Origin: an uncultured Flavobacteriaceae bacterium
GTDB lineage: Bacteria > Bacteroidota > Bacteroidia > Flavobacteriales > Flavobacteriaceae
Direction of reading: 5' to 3'
NCBI GenBank assembly: GCA_947500445.1
Contig: CANMSB010000007.1
Location: forward strand, 1 to 64,000
Length of the DNA stretch: 64,000 nt
A program made the translations under genes and the position numbers. The number at the start of each line of letters is the position of its first letter. The first letter of the stretch is position 1. Positions 34,364 through 44,143 of this stretch are shown piece by piece. The notes under the pieces were generated by a model that had not been told where the DNA came from, did not search any database, and worked only from the letters and a program-made list of their open reading frames with translations.

Positions 34364-35387
34364 TTTCTACCTCGTCTCGTAATCGGGTGCGCCGTTGAAA
34401 AGCCTGTAATTGGTCAAGCACCTTGCTCTCCACAAAATCGATTACCTTCGATTGTAGTTTGGCCTTGTACACCTTGTTCATATAGGTTATTCCTCCTGGC
34501 GACATCACATTGACCTCCACTAGCTTTCCGCCTATGACGTCGATTCCCACAAAGTAGAGCCCGTCCTTCACCAACTTCGGTCCGATCTGCTTGCACAGTG
34601 CCTTTTCCTGTTTCGTCAAATGGTGCTTGGCCACTGATCCACCGGCGGACACATTACTTCGGTGATCGTCCGATCCCGGCACCCGTTTCATGGCTCCGAT
34701 CGGTTCGCCATTCAACAATAATATACGAACATCACCCTGATCCGCACCTTCAATGTATTCTTGAAGTATTACATAGTTAGAACTTCCGTCAGAGTTGGTT
34801 ACGTAAAAATCTAATAATGATTTAATATTACTCATTGCCGATTTCTCGATTAGGATTACCCCGGATCCCCCAAAACCGTTCAAGGGCTTCAATATCATTT
34901 TATCGGCAGAGGACTCCTTGATTTGTTTCAACAAATACCCCTTATTTTTGGAAACATGGGTGGTCGGGATAATGTTGCTATGTGAATCCCCAAATGCTGC
35001 GGTATACAATTTGTTATTGGCTTCACGAATGCCTTGCAGCGAGTTAACGATGAACACATCATCTTTTACGGAATCCAGAAAATTCAGCATGATCGGGTCC
35101 AAAGGTGGATTGGCCCGCATAAAAATCACATCAAAACCGGCCAGGGGAAGCATTTCCTCCCGCACCTTCGCCTGTTTGTAAAAGGTCTTCAAATTGCTCG
35201 GAACCTTCTCCATACGGCCGATAACGGTACAAAAAGCATTGGTAACGCTGTTGCGGATGGTAAGGTTGGCCGGGGTACAGATGGCTACGCCATGCTGTCT
35301 TTTCACACATTCGTGTATTAGCGCCAAACTGGTATCATTCTCAGCGTCTATTTCCTCCCAAGGGTACATTAAAAAACAAATATTCAT
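34356..35387 (-). CDS. ATP-grasp ligase, glutathione-synthetase (GshB)-like
   Basis: This 343-aa ATP-grasp protein has the nucleotide-binding block MILKPLNGFGGSGVILIEK and metal-binding VGIDVIGGKLVEVNVMSPG near the C-terminus. It resembles GshB and RimK-type amino-acid or peptide ligases. No gamma-glutamylcysteine ligase is in the window, so it may join a different amino acid or peptide. It is 60 bases after the symporter gene and overlaps the amidohydrolase by eight bases. Confidence 0.85.
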   Translation of the reverse strand: MNICFLMYPWEEIDAENDTSLALIHECVKRQHGVAICTPANLTIRNSVTNAFCTVIGRMEKVPSNLKTFYKQAKVREEMLPLAGFDVIFMRANPPLDPIMLNFLDSVKDDVFIVNSLQGIREANNKLYTAAFGDSHSNIIPTTHVSKNKGYLLKQIKESSADKMILKPLNGFGGSGVILIEKSAMSNIKSLLDFYVTNSDGSSNYVILQEYIEGADQGDVRILLLNGEPIGAMKRVPGSDDHRSNVSAGGSVAKHHLTKQEKALCKQIGPKLVKDGLYFVGIDVIGGKLVEVNVMSPGGITYMNKVYKAKLQSKVIDFVESKVLDQLQAFQRRTRLRDEVENA

Positions 35388-35447
35388 ATGCTTCCGTTTA
35401 AAAATAATATCAAAGGCCTGATCGACAATGCGCCATTTGAAAACGTG

Positions 35448-36776
35448 TTACCGCACTTCTTCTAAATGGTCGTCCCATTCTTTTGGTTTTGGATCTCCTA
35501 ACTTTCCTACCGATTTTGCAACGATCATTGAAACCGTGGCATCCCCGGTAACATTGACTACGGTCCGGCACATATCCAAGGGACGGTCTACGGCAAAGAT
35601 CAATGCCAATGCGATAGGATACAGTTCCGGAGGAAAACCGATGGATTCCAATACAATGACCAACATGACCATTCCGGCCCCGGGAACTGCCGCGGAACCG
35701 ATAGAGGCCAATAGGGCCGTTAATACGATGATGAGCTGATTACTGAACACCAGTCCCTCCGGCCACAACACTTGCATGGCGAAAACTGCCGCAACACCTT
35801 GGTACAAGCTTGTACCATCCATATTAATGGTAGCGCCGACGGGCAAAACAAAACTGGACACCTCCTTATCCACCCCGATATGTTCTTCTACCCTTTCCAT
35901 GGTAACGGGCAAGGTAGCGGCACTCGAACTTGTTGAAAAAGCGAGCAATTGTGCCGGACTGATCTGTTTCAGGAACCACAAGGGATTTTTTCCCGTATAT
36001 AAGGATACCAAAACGGCATAAAACACGATCATCAAGAGCAGCCCCAGCACCACTACCCCAGCATATTTCAATAAGGCCACCAGAAGATCCGGGTCTCCCG
36101 AGGAGGATACCACATTGGCCAACAAGGCAAAGACGGCATAAGGCGCCGACAACATGATGAGGTCGACCATTTTGAGCACCACCTCGTTCAGGGAATCAAA
36201 AAAGGACTTTAACGGACGGGCTTTCTCTTCTCCCACCAGCAGCATTGATATGCCTAAAAAGATGGTAAAGAATATAACTTGCAGCATTAATTTATTATCG
36301 CTCATGGCCGCGACCGCATTGTCCGGGACCATATCCTTTAAAAACTGTAGGGGACCGTTGTTCTTTTGTTTCAACGCCTCGTCCAGCTTATCGGTGACCC
36401 CACTGTCATTGGCATAGGTCTGGGATAATTTTTCAATGGTTTCGGCATCGATACCGTTACCGGGCTGGAGCGTGTTTACCAGAACCAGGCCAACGGAAAT
36501 GGCCACCACGGTAGTCAGCACGTAAATGCCAATGGTTCGCAAACCTATTTTTCGAAACTTGGAGATGTCCTTAAGATCTGATATTCCCTTGATCAAGGAA
36601 GCCAGAATTAACGGTACCGCTATCAGTTTTAGCAGTTTCACGAAAATAGCGCCGAAGGGTTCGATCCAATTGGCGACAAACGTTTTCCCTCCATCGAAAT
36701 ACGTCATGGCAAAGCCAAAAACGAGCCCCAACAGCATTCCGATCAAGATTTTCCAATGTAACGCCAATTTACCCAT
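35448..36776 (-). CDS. Dicarboxylate/amino-acid:cation symporter (GltP/DctA family)
   Basis: This 442-aa transporter has the two re-entrant loops and serine-rich tip STSSSAATLPVT (near 290) and the late signature MDGTSLYQGVAAVFAMQ. Hydrophobic helices fit the family eight-helix design. It moves glutamate, aspartate or C4-dicarboxylates with Na+ or H+. It lies 60 bases upstream of the ATP-grasp gene and probably opens the four-gene cassette, supplying glutamate or another acidic amino acid. Confidence 0.9.
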   Translation of the reverse strand: MGKLALHWKILIGMLLGLVFGFAMTYFDGGKTFVANWIEPFGAIFVKLLKLIAVPLILASLIKGISDLKDISKFRKIGLRTIGIYVLTTVVAISVGLVLVNTLQPGNGIDAETIEKLSQTYANDSGVTDKLDEALKQKNNGPLQFLKDMVPDNAVAAMSDNKLMLQVIFFTIFLGISMLLVGEEKARPLKSFFDSLNEVVLKMVDLIMLSAPYAVFALLANVVSSSGDPDLLVALLKYAGVVVLGLLLMIVFYAVLVSLYTGKNPLWFLKQISPAQLLAFSTSSSAATLPVTMERVEEHIGVDKEVSSFVLPVGATINMDGTSLYQGVAAVFAMQVLWPEGLVFSNQLIIVLTALLASIGSAAVPGAGMVMLVIVLESIGFPPELYPIALALIFAVDRPLDMCRTVVNVTGDATVSMIVAKSVGKLGDPKPKEWDDHLEEVR

Positions 36777-36992
36777 ACCGCGGTTGCTTTAAGCGGGTAA
36801 GTTACTGTTTTTGGACGGAATGGAAAAGCAGATTTTTACGGTAGGCCTAGGGGCTATCGAAATCTTCGTCTTTCGTTGGGTGACAAGGCCGCAGGAGCGG
36901 CCTCGAATAATAGTATTGGGCGGTTGCAGGGAAAGTCTTTTTCCTTAGGTTCCTTCGCATTTAAACTACATGATCAACAAGCTCCGGCACTA

Positions 36993-38057
36993 TTATTTTT
37001 GAATGGTCCGGTTTAGTAAGGTATAGTCGGCGAGCACCAAGGCAGCCATGGCCTCTACAATGGGCACCGCCCTTGGCACAACACAAGGGTCGTGTCGGCC
37101 TTTTCCCTTGGTCTGCACCATGTTCCCATTCTTATCAATGGTCTCATATCCTTGAATTACGGTGGCTACGGGCTTAAAGGCCACCTTAAAATAGATGTCC
37201 ATACCGTTGCTGATACCTCCCTGAACACCACCGCTATAATTCGTTTTTGTGGTTCCATCCGAATTAAATTGGTCGTTATGGGCACTGCCCTTCATGGCGA
37301 CCCCTTTAAAACCGCTTCCATACTCAAAACCCTTTACCGCATTGATGGACAGCATTGCCTTTCCCAACTCCGCATGTAATTTATCAAAAACCGGCTCTCC
37401 CAGCCCTACAGGCACATTTTTTACAACACAATCGATTACACCGCCAATGGTGTCCCCTTCCTTACGCACTTCCTTGATGTACGCTTCCATTGCTTTTGCC
37501 GATTCGGGATCGGGACAGCGCACGGCATTGGATTCGGTAAGGGACAGGTCCAGTTCCTGATACGGTGTTTCCATTTTTAACGCCCCCACTTGGGAAACAT
37601 AAGCGTTTATTTGAATCCCGCTTAAGAATTGTTTGGCTATCGCGCCTGCAACGACCCTACTTGCCGTTTCCCTGGCTGAACTGCGACCACCGCCGCGATA
37701 ATCGCGAAAACCGTATTTTTTATCGTACACATAATCGGCATGGGAAGGTCTGTAGGAGTCTTTAATGTGTGAGTAGTCATGCGACTTTTGATTGGTGTTC
37801 CGAATGGCGAAGCCTATTGGCGTACCCGTCGTTTTCCCTTCAAAAATACCTGAAAAAAACTCAACGGTATCGGGCTCCTTGCGTTGTGTTACGATTGCCG
37901 ATTGCCCTGGCTTTCGGCGGTCCAGCTCCTTTTGTATCGCCTCCATATCCAATTCGATGCCCGATGGACACCCCTCGATCACTCCTCCGATGGCAACACC
38001 GTGGGATTCCCCGAACGTCATAATCTTAAACAAATTCCCAAATGTATTACCTGCCAT
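36993..38057 (-). CDS. aroC: Chorismate synthase
   Basis: This 354-aa enzyme converts EPSP to chorismate in the shikimate pathway, with reduced FMN. Conserved blocks are [18 protein letters not shown], the Arg-rich [18 protein letters not shown]-type loop near residue 125 (here RVVAGAIA) and a later [16 protein letters not shown]. All are in normal order and length. It is a single gene. A GC-rich stem (AGGCCGC/GCGGCCT, 36886-36903) lies downstream but has no clear T-run. Confidence 0.96.
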   Translation of the reverse strand: MAGNTFGNLFKIMTFGESHGVAIGGVIEGCPSGIELDMEAIQKELDRRKPGQSAIVTQRKEPDTVEFFSGIFEGKTTGTPIGFAIRNTNQKSHDYSHIKDSYRPSHADYVYDKKYGFRDYRGGGRSSARETASRVVAGAIAKQFLSGIQINAYVSQVGALKMETPYQELDLSLTESNAVRCPDPESAKAMEAYIKEVRKEGDTIGGVIDCVVKNVPVGLGEPVFDKLHAELGKAMLSINAVKGFEYGSGFKGVAMKGSAHNDQFNSDGTTKTNYSGGVQGGISNGMDIYFKVAFKPVATVIQGYETIDKNGNMVQTKGKGRHDPCVVPRAVPIVEAMAALVLADYTLLNRTIQK

Positions 38058-38309
38058 AATGCTGTACTGCTTTTAATGGAAATGGGCACGGAATCGACAA
38101 TACCTTGCCGTTTATGCCCGAGAAAGCCAAAATCGTCAAGAAACAAAGGTAAATCTTAAATCAACGTTTGCCAACACGTAACCGCAGTAATATTCCCTTA
38201 ACATAGCAACGACCCCATTAAACTTCCCTTAATCAAAACAACATTCATTCTTGATGTTTTGATATCCTTATATTGATACCGATAGGTTTATTTTGTATAA
38301 AAATCCATT

Positions 38310-39170
38310 TTGAGAAAACGTACGCTAGAAGTTGTGGTCATTTCAGATGTTCATTTGGGCACCTTTGGATGTCATGCCGAGGAACTATTGACGTATCTGA
38401 ACAGCATCAACCCCAAACAATTGGTCTTGAACGGCGACATTATCGATATATGGCAATTTAACAAACGTTATTTTCCCAAATCACACATGAAAGTGTTGCG
38501 GAAAATTATCGGAATGGCCGCAAAAGGCACCGAAGTGTTCTACATTACGGGCAACCATGACGAGGTACTCCGCAAGTTCAGTGATACGACGATGGGGAAC
38601 CTGCACGTTTGCAACAAGCTAGTGCTGTCCTTGGATGGAAAAAAAGCATGGTTCTTTCATGGGGACGTTTTTGATCTTTCCATTCAAAATATGAAATGGC
38701 TAGCCAAATTGGGCGGATACGGTTACGACTTACTCATTGTTTTGAACCGGTTTGTCAACCTGGCGTTACACTGGGCGGGACGCGAAAAATTTTCACTCTC
38801 CAAAAAAATCAAAAACAGTATTAAAGGGGCTACCCGGTATGTTGGGGACTTTGAACGCACGGCGATAGACCTCGCCATAGCAAAAAGATATGACTATGTG
38901 GTATGCGGTCACATACACTTGCCCAAAAAGGAGGTTGTGACTACGCCAAACGGAACATGCACCTATTTGAACTCCGGTGACTGGGTGGAACATTTGACCG
39001 CCTTGGAGTATTCCTTCAAGCGCTGGAAAATATACCGTTACAATCACGACCGTCTTTCTCCGTTCTTTGCCGACGAGGAGTTAAAGCAGCTGGACATTCA
39101 TGAATTGATCGCCTCCATAGCTTCGGAAAAGAAAGCTTCCGACACGGCGGAAGAACCTCTAATCGACTAA
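38310..39170 (+). CDS. Metallophosphoesterase, UDP-2,3-diacylglucosamine diphosphatase (LpxH)-like
   Basis: This 286-aa enzyme has calcineurin-like metal blocks SDVHLG, NGDIIDIW, GNHDEV, HGDVFD and GHIHLP. It likely hydrolyses UDP-2,3-diacylglucosamine in lipid A synthesis. The start codon is TTG at 38310; an in-frame stop at 38298 and the absence of a nearer ATG leave it as the only reasonable start. The 3' end overlaps the FAD-dehydrogenase gene, convergent, by 12 bases. Confidence 0.88.
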   Translation: MRKRTLEVVVISDVHLGTFGCHAEELLTYLNSINPKQLVLNGDIIDIWQFNKRYFPKSHMKVLRKIIGMAAKGTEVFYITGNHDEVLRKFSDTTMGNLHVCNKLVLSLDGKKAWFFHGDVFDLSIQNMKWLAKLGGYGYDLLIVLNRFVNLALHWAGREKFSLSKKIKNSIKGATRYVGDFERTAIDLAIAKRYDYVVCGHIHLPKKEVVTTPNGTCTYLNSGDWVEHLTALEYSFKRWKIYRYNHDRLSPFFADEELKQLDIHELIASIASEKKASDTAEEPLID

Positions 39171-42077
39171 TGCATTCTTTAAAATGGTCACGGGATGCAA
39201 GGCCTCGCGTTCCGTACCATCATAGATCTGATGTCGACAACTGGTACCGTTAGCAGCAATAATGGTATCTGAAGCGGCCTTTCGAACGGATGGGAACAAT
39301 TTGAGCTCCCCTACCTGCATGCTCAGTTCGTAATGCTCCTTTTCATACCCAAAAGAGCCGGCCATACCACAGCAGCCCGAACTGATAATGGTGACCTCGT
39401 AATTTTCGGGAAGGTTCAACATGTCAAAAGTGACCTTTTGATTGCTCAACGACTTCTGATGACAATGGCTATGGATCTTTACTTTTCGTGCTTCCTTGGT
39501 AAATAGGTCTTTGGTCAGCACGCCTTTCCCTATTTCCGAAGCCAGAAATTCCTCGATCAAAAAACTGTGCTCCCCCACTTTAAGCACTTCCGACCGTTCG
39601 GGGACCAAGCGCTTGTATTCGTCGCGAAACGTGAGTATCGCCGAAGGTTCCAATCCTACTATCGGAATACCTTCAGAGGCATACGCCAAAAGCGCCTTAA
39701 CATTCTTTTTGGCCAACCGCTTCGCCTGTTTCAAAAACCCCTTTGAGATGAAGGTCCGGCCACTTTCCCCGAAAAACAGGGTCACCTCATACCCCAAACG
39801 CACCATAAGTGCCATCGCATCCTTACCAAGGTCTACATCCATGTAGTTGGTAAACTCATCGATGTACAGAACTACTCTTCCTTTATTCACAACACTATCT
39901 TTTTGAAGATGTTGTAGGTGTTTATCAAAATTAAAACTTGAAACTTCGGGAAGGCTTCTTTTAGGCGCCACCCCAACGGATTTCTTTAAAATTCCGCCCA
40001 GCACCCCAGAGCGATAGATACGGTTGGTGAGCCCGGGAACCATGCTCCCCAGTCGGTTCAATTTGGTATTATAGGCGAAAAGTTTTGAACGCAGCGGATA
40101 GCCGTTCGCTTCCTGATACTGATACAAAAACTCCGCTTTTAGGGTAGCGATATCCACATTGCTCGGGCATTCACTGCTACAGGCCTTACAACTCAAACAA
40201 AGGTCAAAGACCTCCTTCAATTCCTGCCGATCAAAACGGTTGGGCTTTTCGGAGTGGGTCAAAAACTCCCTTAGGGCATTCGCCCTTCCCCGTGTAGTAT
40301 CTTTTTCGTTTTTGGTAGCGTGGTAGCTCGGGCACATGCCCCCTTTCATTTCGTGGGGCTTTCTACAGTCGCCACTACCGTTGCACTTTTCCGCCGCTTT
40401 TAATATTCCCTCGCTGTCCGAAAAATCCATTAAGGTTTCCACAACAGGCTCCTCCCTATCGATATCGTAGCGCAAAGCGGCATCCATGGGGTAGGCATCC
40501 ACAATCTTTCCCGGATTGAAGATATGCTCTGGATCGAAATAGGATTTTACCCGTTTCAACAGCTCATAATTCTTTTCCCCTATCATCAAAGGGATAAACT
40601 CGGCTCGCACGATACCATCGCCATGCTCCCCACTGAACGAGCCCTTATACTTTTTGGTCAGGTTGGCCACGTCGGTGGTAATTGCCCTAAAAAGGGTAAC
40701 ATCCTCGCTTTTTTTCAAATTCAAAATAGGCCGAAGGTGCAGTTCGCCCGCCCCGGCATGTGCGTAATAAACTGCTTTTTGACCGTATCCCTTCATGATT
40801 TGGGAAAATTCCCCAATAAAGTCTTTCAGATCCTCCAAAGCTACGGCGGTATCCTCGATACAGGCAACCGCTTTTCGGTCGCCGACGATATTTCCCAAAA
40901 GACCCAATCCGGCCTTTCGGAGCTCCAGCGCCTTGGCAATGTCGCCCTCTTTTAGAACGGGACTTGCATAACTGAGCCCCGAGGCATCGATTACCGTCAG
41001 TAACCGGTCCAATTGTTCCTGCAACGCGGCTTCCGTATCGGCCTTTACCTCCAACATCAATAGCGCTTCGGGATCTCCGGAAACAAAAAAGCGATTTTTT
41101 AGTTGCTCCCTGTTGTTTTTGGTGCAATCCAAAATTACTTTGTCCATCATTTCGCAGGTATGCAAACCACATTCCATGACCGGGGCCACATCGGACAGAC
41201 AATCTTCTAGGGTACGGTAATGGGTCACTACCATTGCCGATAAGGTTGGCGGCAATACATCTAGCTGCAAGGTAACCTCGGTAGTAAACGCCAGTGTTCC
41301 TTCGCTACCGCTCAACAATTCACAAAGGTTTACTTGGGTTTCCGAACCACCAAAAAGGGTACTACGCAACAACTCGTCCACCGCATAGCCGGTATTCCGC
41401 CTATGAATTTCAGGTTTTGGAAATTCGCTGATAATTTCTTGCCTTATTTCCTTGTTGGACAACTCATTATATAAGTTTTGGTATAATTTAGCTTCAATAC
41501 CTTTTCCTTTGGTCTTTGCCATAAACCCCGCTTCGTCCAGCGCCCCGAATTCCACTTCCGACCCATCGGATAGCACGGTTTTCATGGAGACCACCTTATC
41601 CCGGGTTACCCCATATTTGATAGAGGTGGTTCCCGAAGAATTGTTCCCGACCATTCCCCCGATCATACACCGATTTGCCGTAGATGTGTTTGGCCCAAAA
41701 AACAGTCCATAAGGTTGCAAAAAGCGATTTAACGCATCACGAACCACTCCCGGCTGAACGGTAACCTGGCGCTTTTGCTCATCCAAACCTATGATTTCCG
41801 TAAAATGCTTGGAAACGTCCACCACCAAACCGTCTCCCACGCACTGCCCTGCCAAAGAGGTACCCGCGGTTCGCGGAATCAAGCCTATGGCATGTTTCTT
41901 CGCAAAAAGAATCAGTTGTTTAAGGTCGGCCGTAGTTTTGGGAAACGCCACGCCCAGGGGTGTTTTCCGGTATACCGAAGCATCTGTGGCATATAGCGCT
42001 TTGGTCAACGCATCGTCTAAAAGCTCCCCATCTAGGGAAACGGACAGTTCTTTTAGCAAATTTTTATCCAAGTTCAA
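39159..42077 (-). CDS. FAD-linked and Fe-S D-2-hydroxyacid dehydrogenase-like protein (GlcD/GlpC-type fusion)
   Basis: This 972-aa protein has an N-terminal FAD_binding_4 domain (KHAIGLIPRTAGTSLAGQ; GGMVGNNSSGTTSIKYG), a FAD-oxidase C domain to about 520, and then a ferredoxin-like segment (CLSCKACSSECPSNVDIATLK) and CCG-type Cys motifs (SGCCGMAG). It probably oxidises D-lactate, 2-hydroxyglutarate or a similar acid with electrons passing via Fe-S to quinone. Such fusions are common in Bacteroidota. Its upstream DNA contains one arm of a 19-bp inverted repeat. Confidence 0.88.
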   Translation of the reverse strand: MNLDKNLLKELSVSLDGELLDDALTKALYATDASVYRKTPLGVAFPKTTADLKQLILFAKKHAIGLIPRTAGTSLAGQCVGDGLVVDVSKHFTEIIGLDEQKRQVTVQPGVVRDALNRFLQPYGLFFGPNTSTANRCMIGGMVGNNSSGTTSIKYGVTRDKVVSMKTVLSDGSEVEFGALDEAGFMAKTKGKGIEAKLYQNLYNELSNKEIRQEIISEFPKPEIHRRNTGYAVDELLRSTLFGGSETQVNLCELLSGSEGTLAFTTEVTLQLDVLPPTLSAMVVTHYRTLEDCLSDVAPVMECGLHTCEMMDKVILDCTKNNREQLKNRFFVSGDPEALLMLEVKADTEAALQEQLDRLLTVIDASGLSYASPVLKEGDIAKALELRKAGLGLLGNIVGDRKAVACIEDTAVALEDLKDFIGEFSQIMKGYGQKAVYYAHAGAGELHLRPILNLKKSEDVTLFRAITTDVANLTKKYKGSFSGEHGDGIVRAEFIPLMIGEKNYELLKRVKSYFDPEHIFNPGKIVDAYPMDAALRYDIDREEPVVETLMDFSDSEGILKAAEKCNGSGDCRKPHEMKGGMCPSYHATKNEKDTTRGRANALREFLTHSEKPNRFDRQELKEVFDLCLSCKACSSECPSNVDIATLKAEFLYQYQEANGYPLRSKLFAYNTKLNRLGSMVPGLTNRIYRSGVLGGILKKSVGVAPKRSLPEVSSFNFDKHLQHLQKDSVVNKGRVVLYIDEFTNYMDVDLGKDAMALMVRLGYEVTLFFGESGRTFISKGFLKQAKRLAKKNVKALLAYASEGIPIVGLEPSAILTFRDEYKRLVPERSEVLKVGEHSFLIEEFLASEIGKGVLTKDLFTKEARKVKIHSHCHQKSLSNQKVTFDMLNLPENYEVTIISSGCCGMAGSFGYEKEHYELSMQVGELKLFPSVRKAASDTIIAANGTSCRHQIYDGTEREALHPVTILKNALVD

Positions 42078-42143
42078 ACAATTTTGAATGCAAAATTAAG
42101 TTTTTATTGGCGGAGGAACTTCTGTTCCCCTGTTTTATTTAGA

Positions 42144-42303
42144 GAACTCGTTTAAACTTTTTCCATTTGCTAAAAAATTGCCCTTTTTCGTCCGTTCTTT
42201 GCCTTTTTTTCTTTCCGTAGCCCTGCTATGCAAATCAAAAAAGCCTTCAAATGGCCAAAAAATGACTAATTTTCGCTTAAACGCAAAAAGTTTAAACGAG
42301 TTC
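42144..42303. repeat. 19-bp perfect inverted repeat between divergent genes
   Basis: GAACTCGTTTAAACTTTTT (42144-42162) and AAAAAGTTTAAACGAGTTC (42285-42303) are exact reverse complements with 122 bases between. One arm lies 67 bases upstream of the FAD dehydrogenase start, the other 20 bases upstream of the beta-barrel start, so both genes have the same 19-mer in the same orientation relative to themselves. The arms contain the palindrome GTTTAAAC. Confidence 0.75.
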
Positions 42304-42322
42304 AGAACCAAAACGGATACAT

Positions 42323-42835
42323 ATGAAAATTTTAAAACTTTTTATCTTTTTAGCATTTTGTACGGTCGGTACCGATTTCGTACATGGCCAAGAAATTTCC
42401 AACCACGCGATCGGATTGCGTTTGGGCGAAAGCGATGGCTATGGTGCCGAAATATCCTACCAAAAATCCATCGGCAGGTACAATAGACTCGAAATTGACC
42501 TGGGTTGGCGCGATAGCCGGGAATACGACGCCTTTAAGGTAGCCGTGCTGTACCATTGGGTACGCCCGATAGATGGCGGTCTACAATGGTACTACGGATT
42601 TGGGGGCGGACTCGGTGATGCCAATTTCGAACTTACCTTACGGGACAACGAAGCATTTCAGCCCGATGGTGGATTTTTCGTTTTTGCGGCAGGGACCGTG
42701 GGTATCGAATATAGTTTTGACTTCCCTTTGCTCCTTTCCTTGGACCTACGGCCCGAACTTGGGCTCATTGGTTACGGCGATTTCGATAACAATCTCGATT
42801 TCGATATCGGACTCGGGGTACGCTATCAGTTTTAA
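42323..42835 (+). CDS. Outer-membrane beta-barrel protein (hypothetical)
   Basis: This 170-aa protein starts with a signal peptide (FLAFCTVGTDFVHG). The mature part has alternating hydrophobic beta-strands with aromatic girdles (YHWVRPIDGGLQWYYGFGG; IEYSFDFPLLLSLDLRPELG) and a terminal aromatic Phe (VRYQF), typical of outer-membrane barrels recognised by Bam. It is small, probably eight strands. Ligand is unknown. It has its own terminator. Confidence 0.8.
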   Translation: MKILKLFIFLAFCTVGTDFVHGQEISNHAIGLRLGESDGYGAEISYQKSIGRYNRLEIDLGWRDSREYDAFKVAVLYHWVRPIDGGLQWYYGFGGGLGDANFELTLRDNEAFQPDGGFFVFAAGTVGIEYSFDFPLLLSLDLRPELGLIGYGDFDNNLDFDIGLGVRYQF

Positions 42836-42861
42836 GCACAAATTCAGGTATAATTCTAAAG

Positions 42862-42891
42862 GCTCCTTTTCAACAAAAAGGAGCTTTTTTT
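42862..42891 (+). terminator. Intrinsic terminator after the beta-barrel gene
   Basis: Stem GCTCCTTTT (42862-42870) pairs with AAAAGGAGC (42876-42884), loop of five bases, followed by seven Ts. It sits 27 bases after the stop codon. Confidence 0.85.
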
Positions 42892-42937
42892 ATACTCGCT
42901 ATTATTAGTACCTTTGAGCCGTTTTAAAAGAGAACAA

Positions 42938-44068
42938 ATGAAAAAATTAGCAATATTTGGCGGTGCACTTTTAATGCTCGCCGCATGTGACTCGGCTCCG
43001 GAAGGCTATACCATTAACGGAAGCATAAGAGGTGAGGTCGCCAACGGTACCGCAGTATATTTAAAAGCCCTGGGCGAAAATAGCCAACCGGTCGATATCG
43101 ATACCGCAACCGTTGAAAACGGAAAGTTCGTTTTTACGGGAAAGGCGGATGTTCCGGAAATGCATTATTTATTTTTTGATAAGCTCGGTGGCAACTCGGC
43201 ACTGATCATCGAAAACGGTGAAATCGAATGGTCCGGACAGAAGGATAGCTTGAACGTGGCCAAAATCGAGGGAACGGAACAAAATGCAATTTTTAGTGAC
43301 TATCTGGATAAGTTCAAGGGAATTTCGGGACGTGCGCAATCCATTCAGGAGGACATGCAAAAAGCGAACGCCAGCCGGGACGAAGCCACTTTGACCGCCC
43401 TGCGGGACGAAATGATGGAACTTCAAGAGGAGTACAAAAATTTTGACCTGAACTATATTAAGGAACATCGTAATGCATTGATCTCTACCTTACTGATCGA
43501 AAGGGCCATGGGTTCCAGGGCGTTGCCGAGCAGTGACATCCAGAACATGTACGATAGTCTTACCCCGGATATGAAAAATACCAAAGCGGCAAAAAGAATC
43601 CTTGAGCAATTGAAAGTGGTACGGGAACGGGAAGAAAACGCGAAAAGTACGGATATCGGTGCGACCGCCCCGGAATTTTCGGCGCCTACCCCGGAAGGAA
43701 AGGAAACCAGCCTTAGTGAGGTAAAGGGAAAACTGACCCTTATCGATTTTTGGGCGGCATGGTGCAAGCCGTGTCGGGCAGAAAATCCTAATATCGTAAA
43801 GGTTTACGAAAAATATCACGACAAGGGATTCAATGTGCTTGGGGTGTCCCTCGATCGTAAGGCGGAAGATTGGAAAAAGGCCATTGCCGATGACGGGCTA
43901 GTATGGAACCACGTTTCCAACCTAGCTTATTTTAATGATGCCATTGCCAAACTTTACAATGTAGATGCCATTCCAGCGGCGTTTTTGCTGGATGAAAACG
44001 GTGTCATTATCGCCAAGGGCCTTCGCGGAAAGGCATTGGAGGACAAGGTTGCAGAAGTATTGAACTAA
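42938..44068 (+). CDS. TlpA-family thioredoxin lipoprotein with DUF4369-like N-terminus
   Basis: This 376-aa protein has a lipobox (LLMLAACDS). Residues ~25-115 are a DUF4369-like beta domain, then a helical linker, and residues ~235-376 are a TlpA/ResA thioredoxin with catalytic WAAWCKPCRAEN and later cis-Pro IPAAFL. It likely reduces disulfides or assists cytochrome or periplasmic folding. ATG at 42938 is preferred; an in-frame TTG at 42914 lies within a possible -7 element TACCTTTG (42909-42916). Confidence 0.9.
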   Translation: MKKLAIFGGALLMLAACDSAPEGYTINGSIRGEVANGTAVYLKALGENSQPVDIDTATVENGKFVFTGKADVPEMHYLFFDKLGGNSALIIENGEIEWSGQKDSLNVAKIEGTEQNAIFSDYLDKFKGISGRAQSIQEDMQKANASRDEATLTALRDEMMELQEEYKNFDLNYIKEHRNALISTLLIERAMGSRALPSSDIQNMYDSLTPDMKNTKAAKRILEQLKVVREREENAKSTDIGATAPEFSAPTPEGKETSLSEVKGKLTLIDFWAAWCKPCRAENPNIVKVYEKYHDKGFNVLGVSLDRKAEDWKKAIADDGLVWNHVSNLAYFNDAIAKLYNVDAIPAAFLLDENGVIIAKGLRGKALEDKVAEVLN

Positions 44069-44090
44069 ACCTCCCTCCCATCCCAAAAAG

Positions 44091-44125
44091 AAAAATCCGA
44101 TACCATAAAACGGTATCGGATTTTT
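44091..44125. terminator. Bidirectional terminator between convergent genes
   Basis: AAAAATCCGATACC (44091-44104) and GGTATCGGATTTTT (44112-44125) pair perfectly across a seven-base loop, with A-run and T-run at the ends. It serves the TlpA gene (plus) and the propeller lipoprotein gene (minus). Confidence 0.9.
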
Positions 44126-44143
44126 TATGCAGTTATATTTCCG

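Noticed and set aside
36886-36903. GC-rich hairpin with arms AGGCCGC and GCGGCCT
   Set aside because: Perfect stem, but no T-run on either side, so a terminator call for aroC is not supported.
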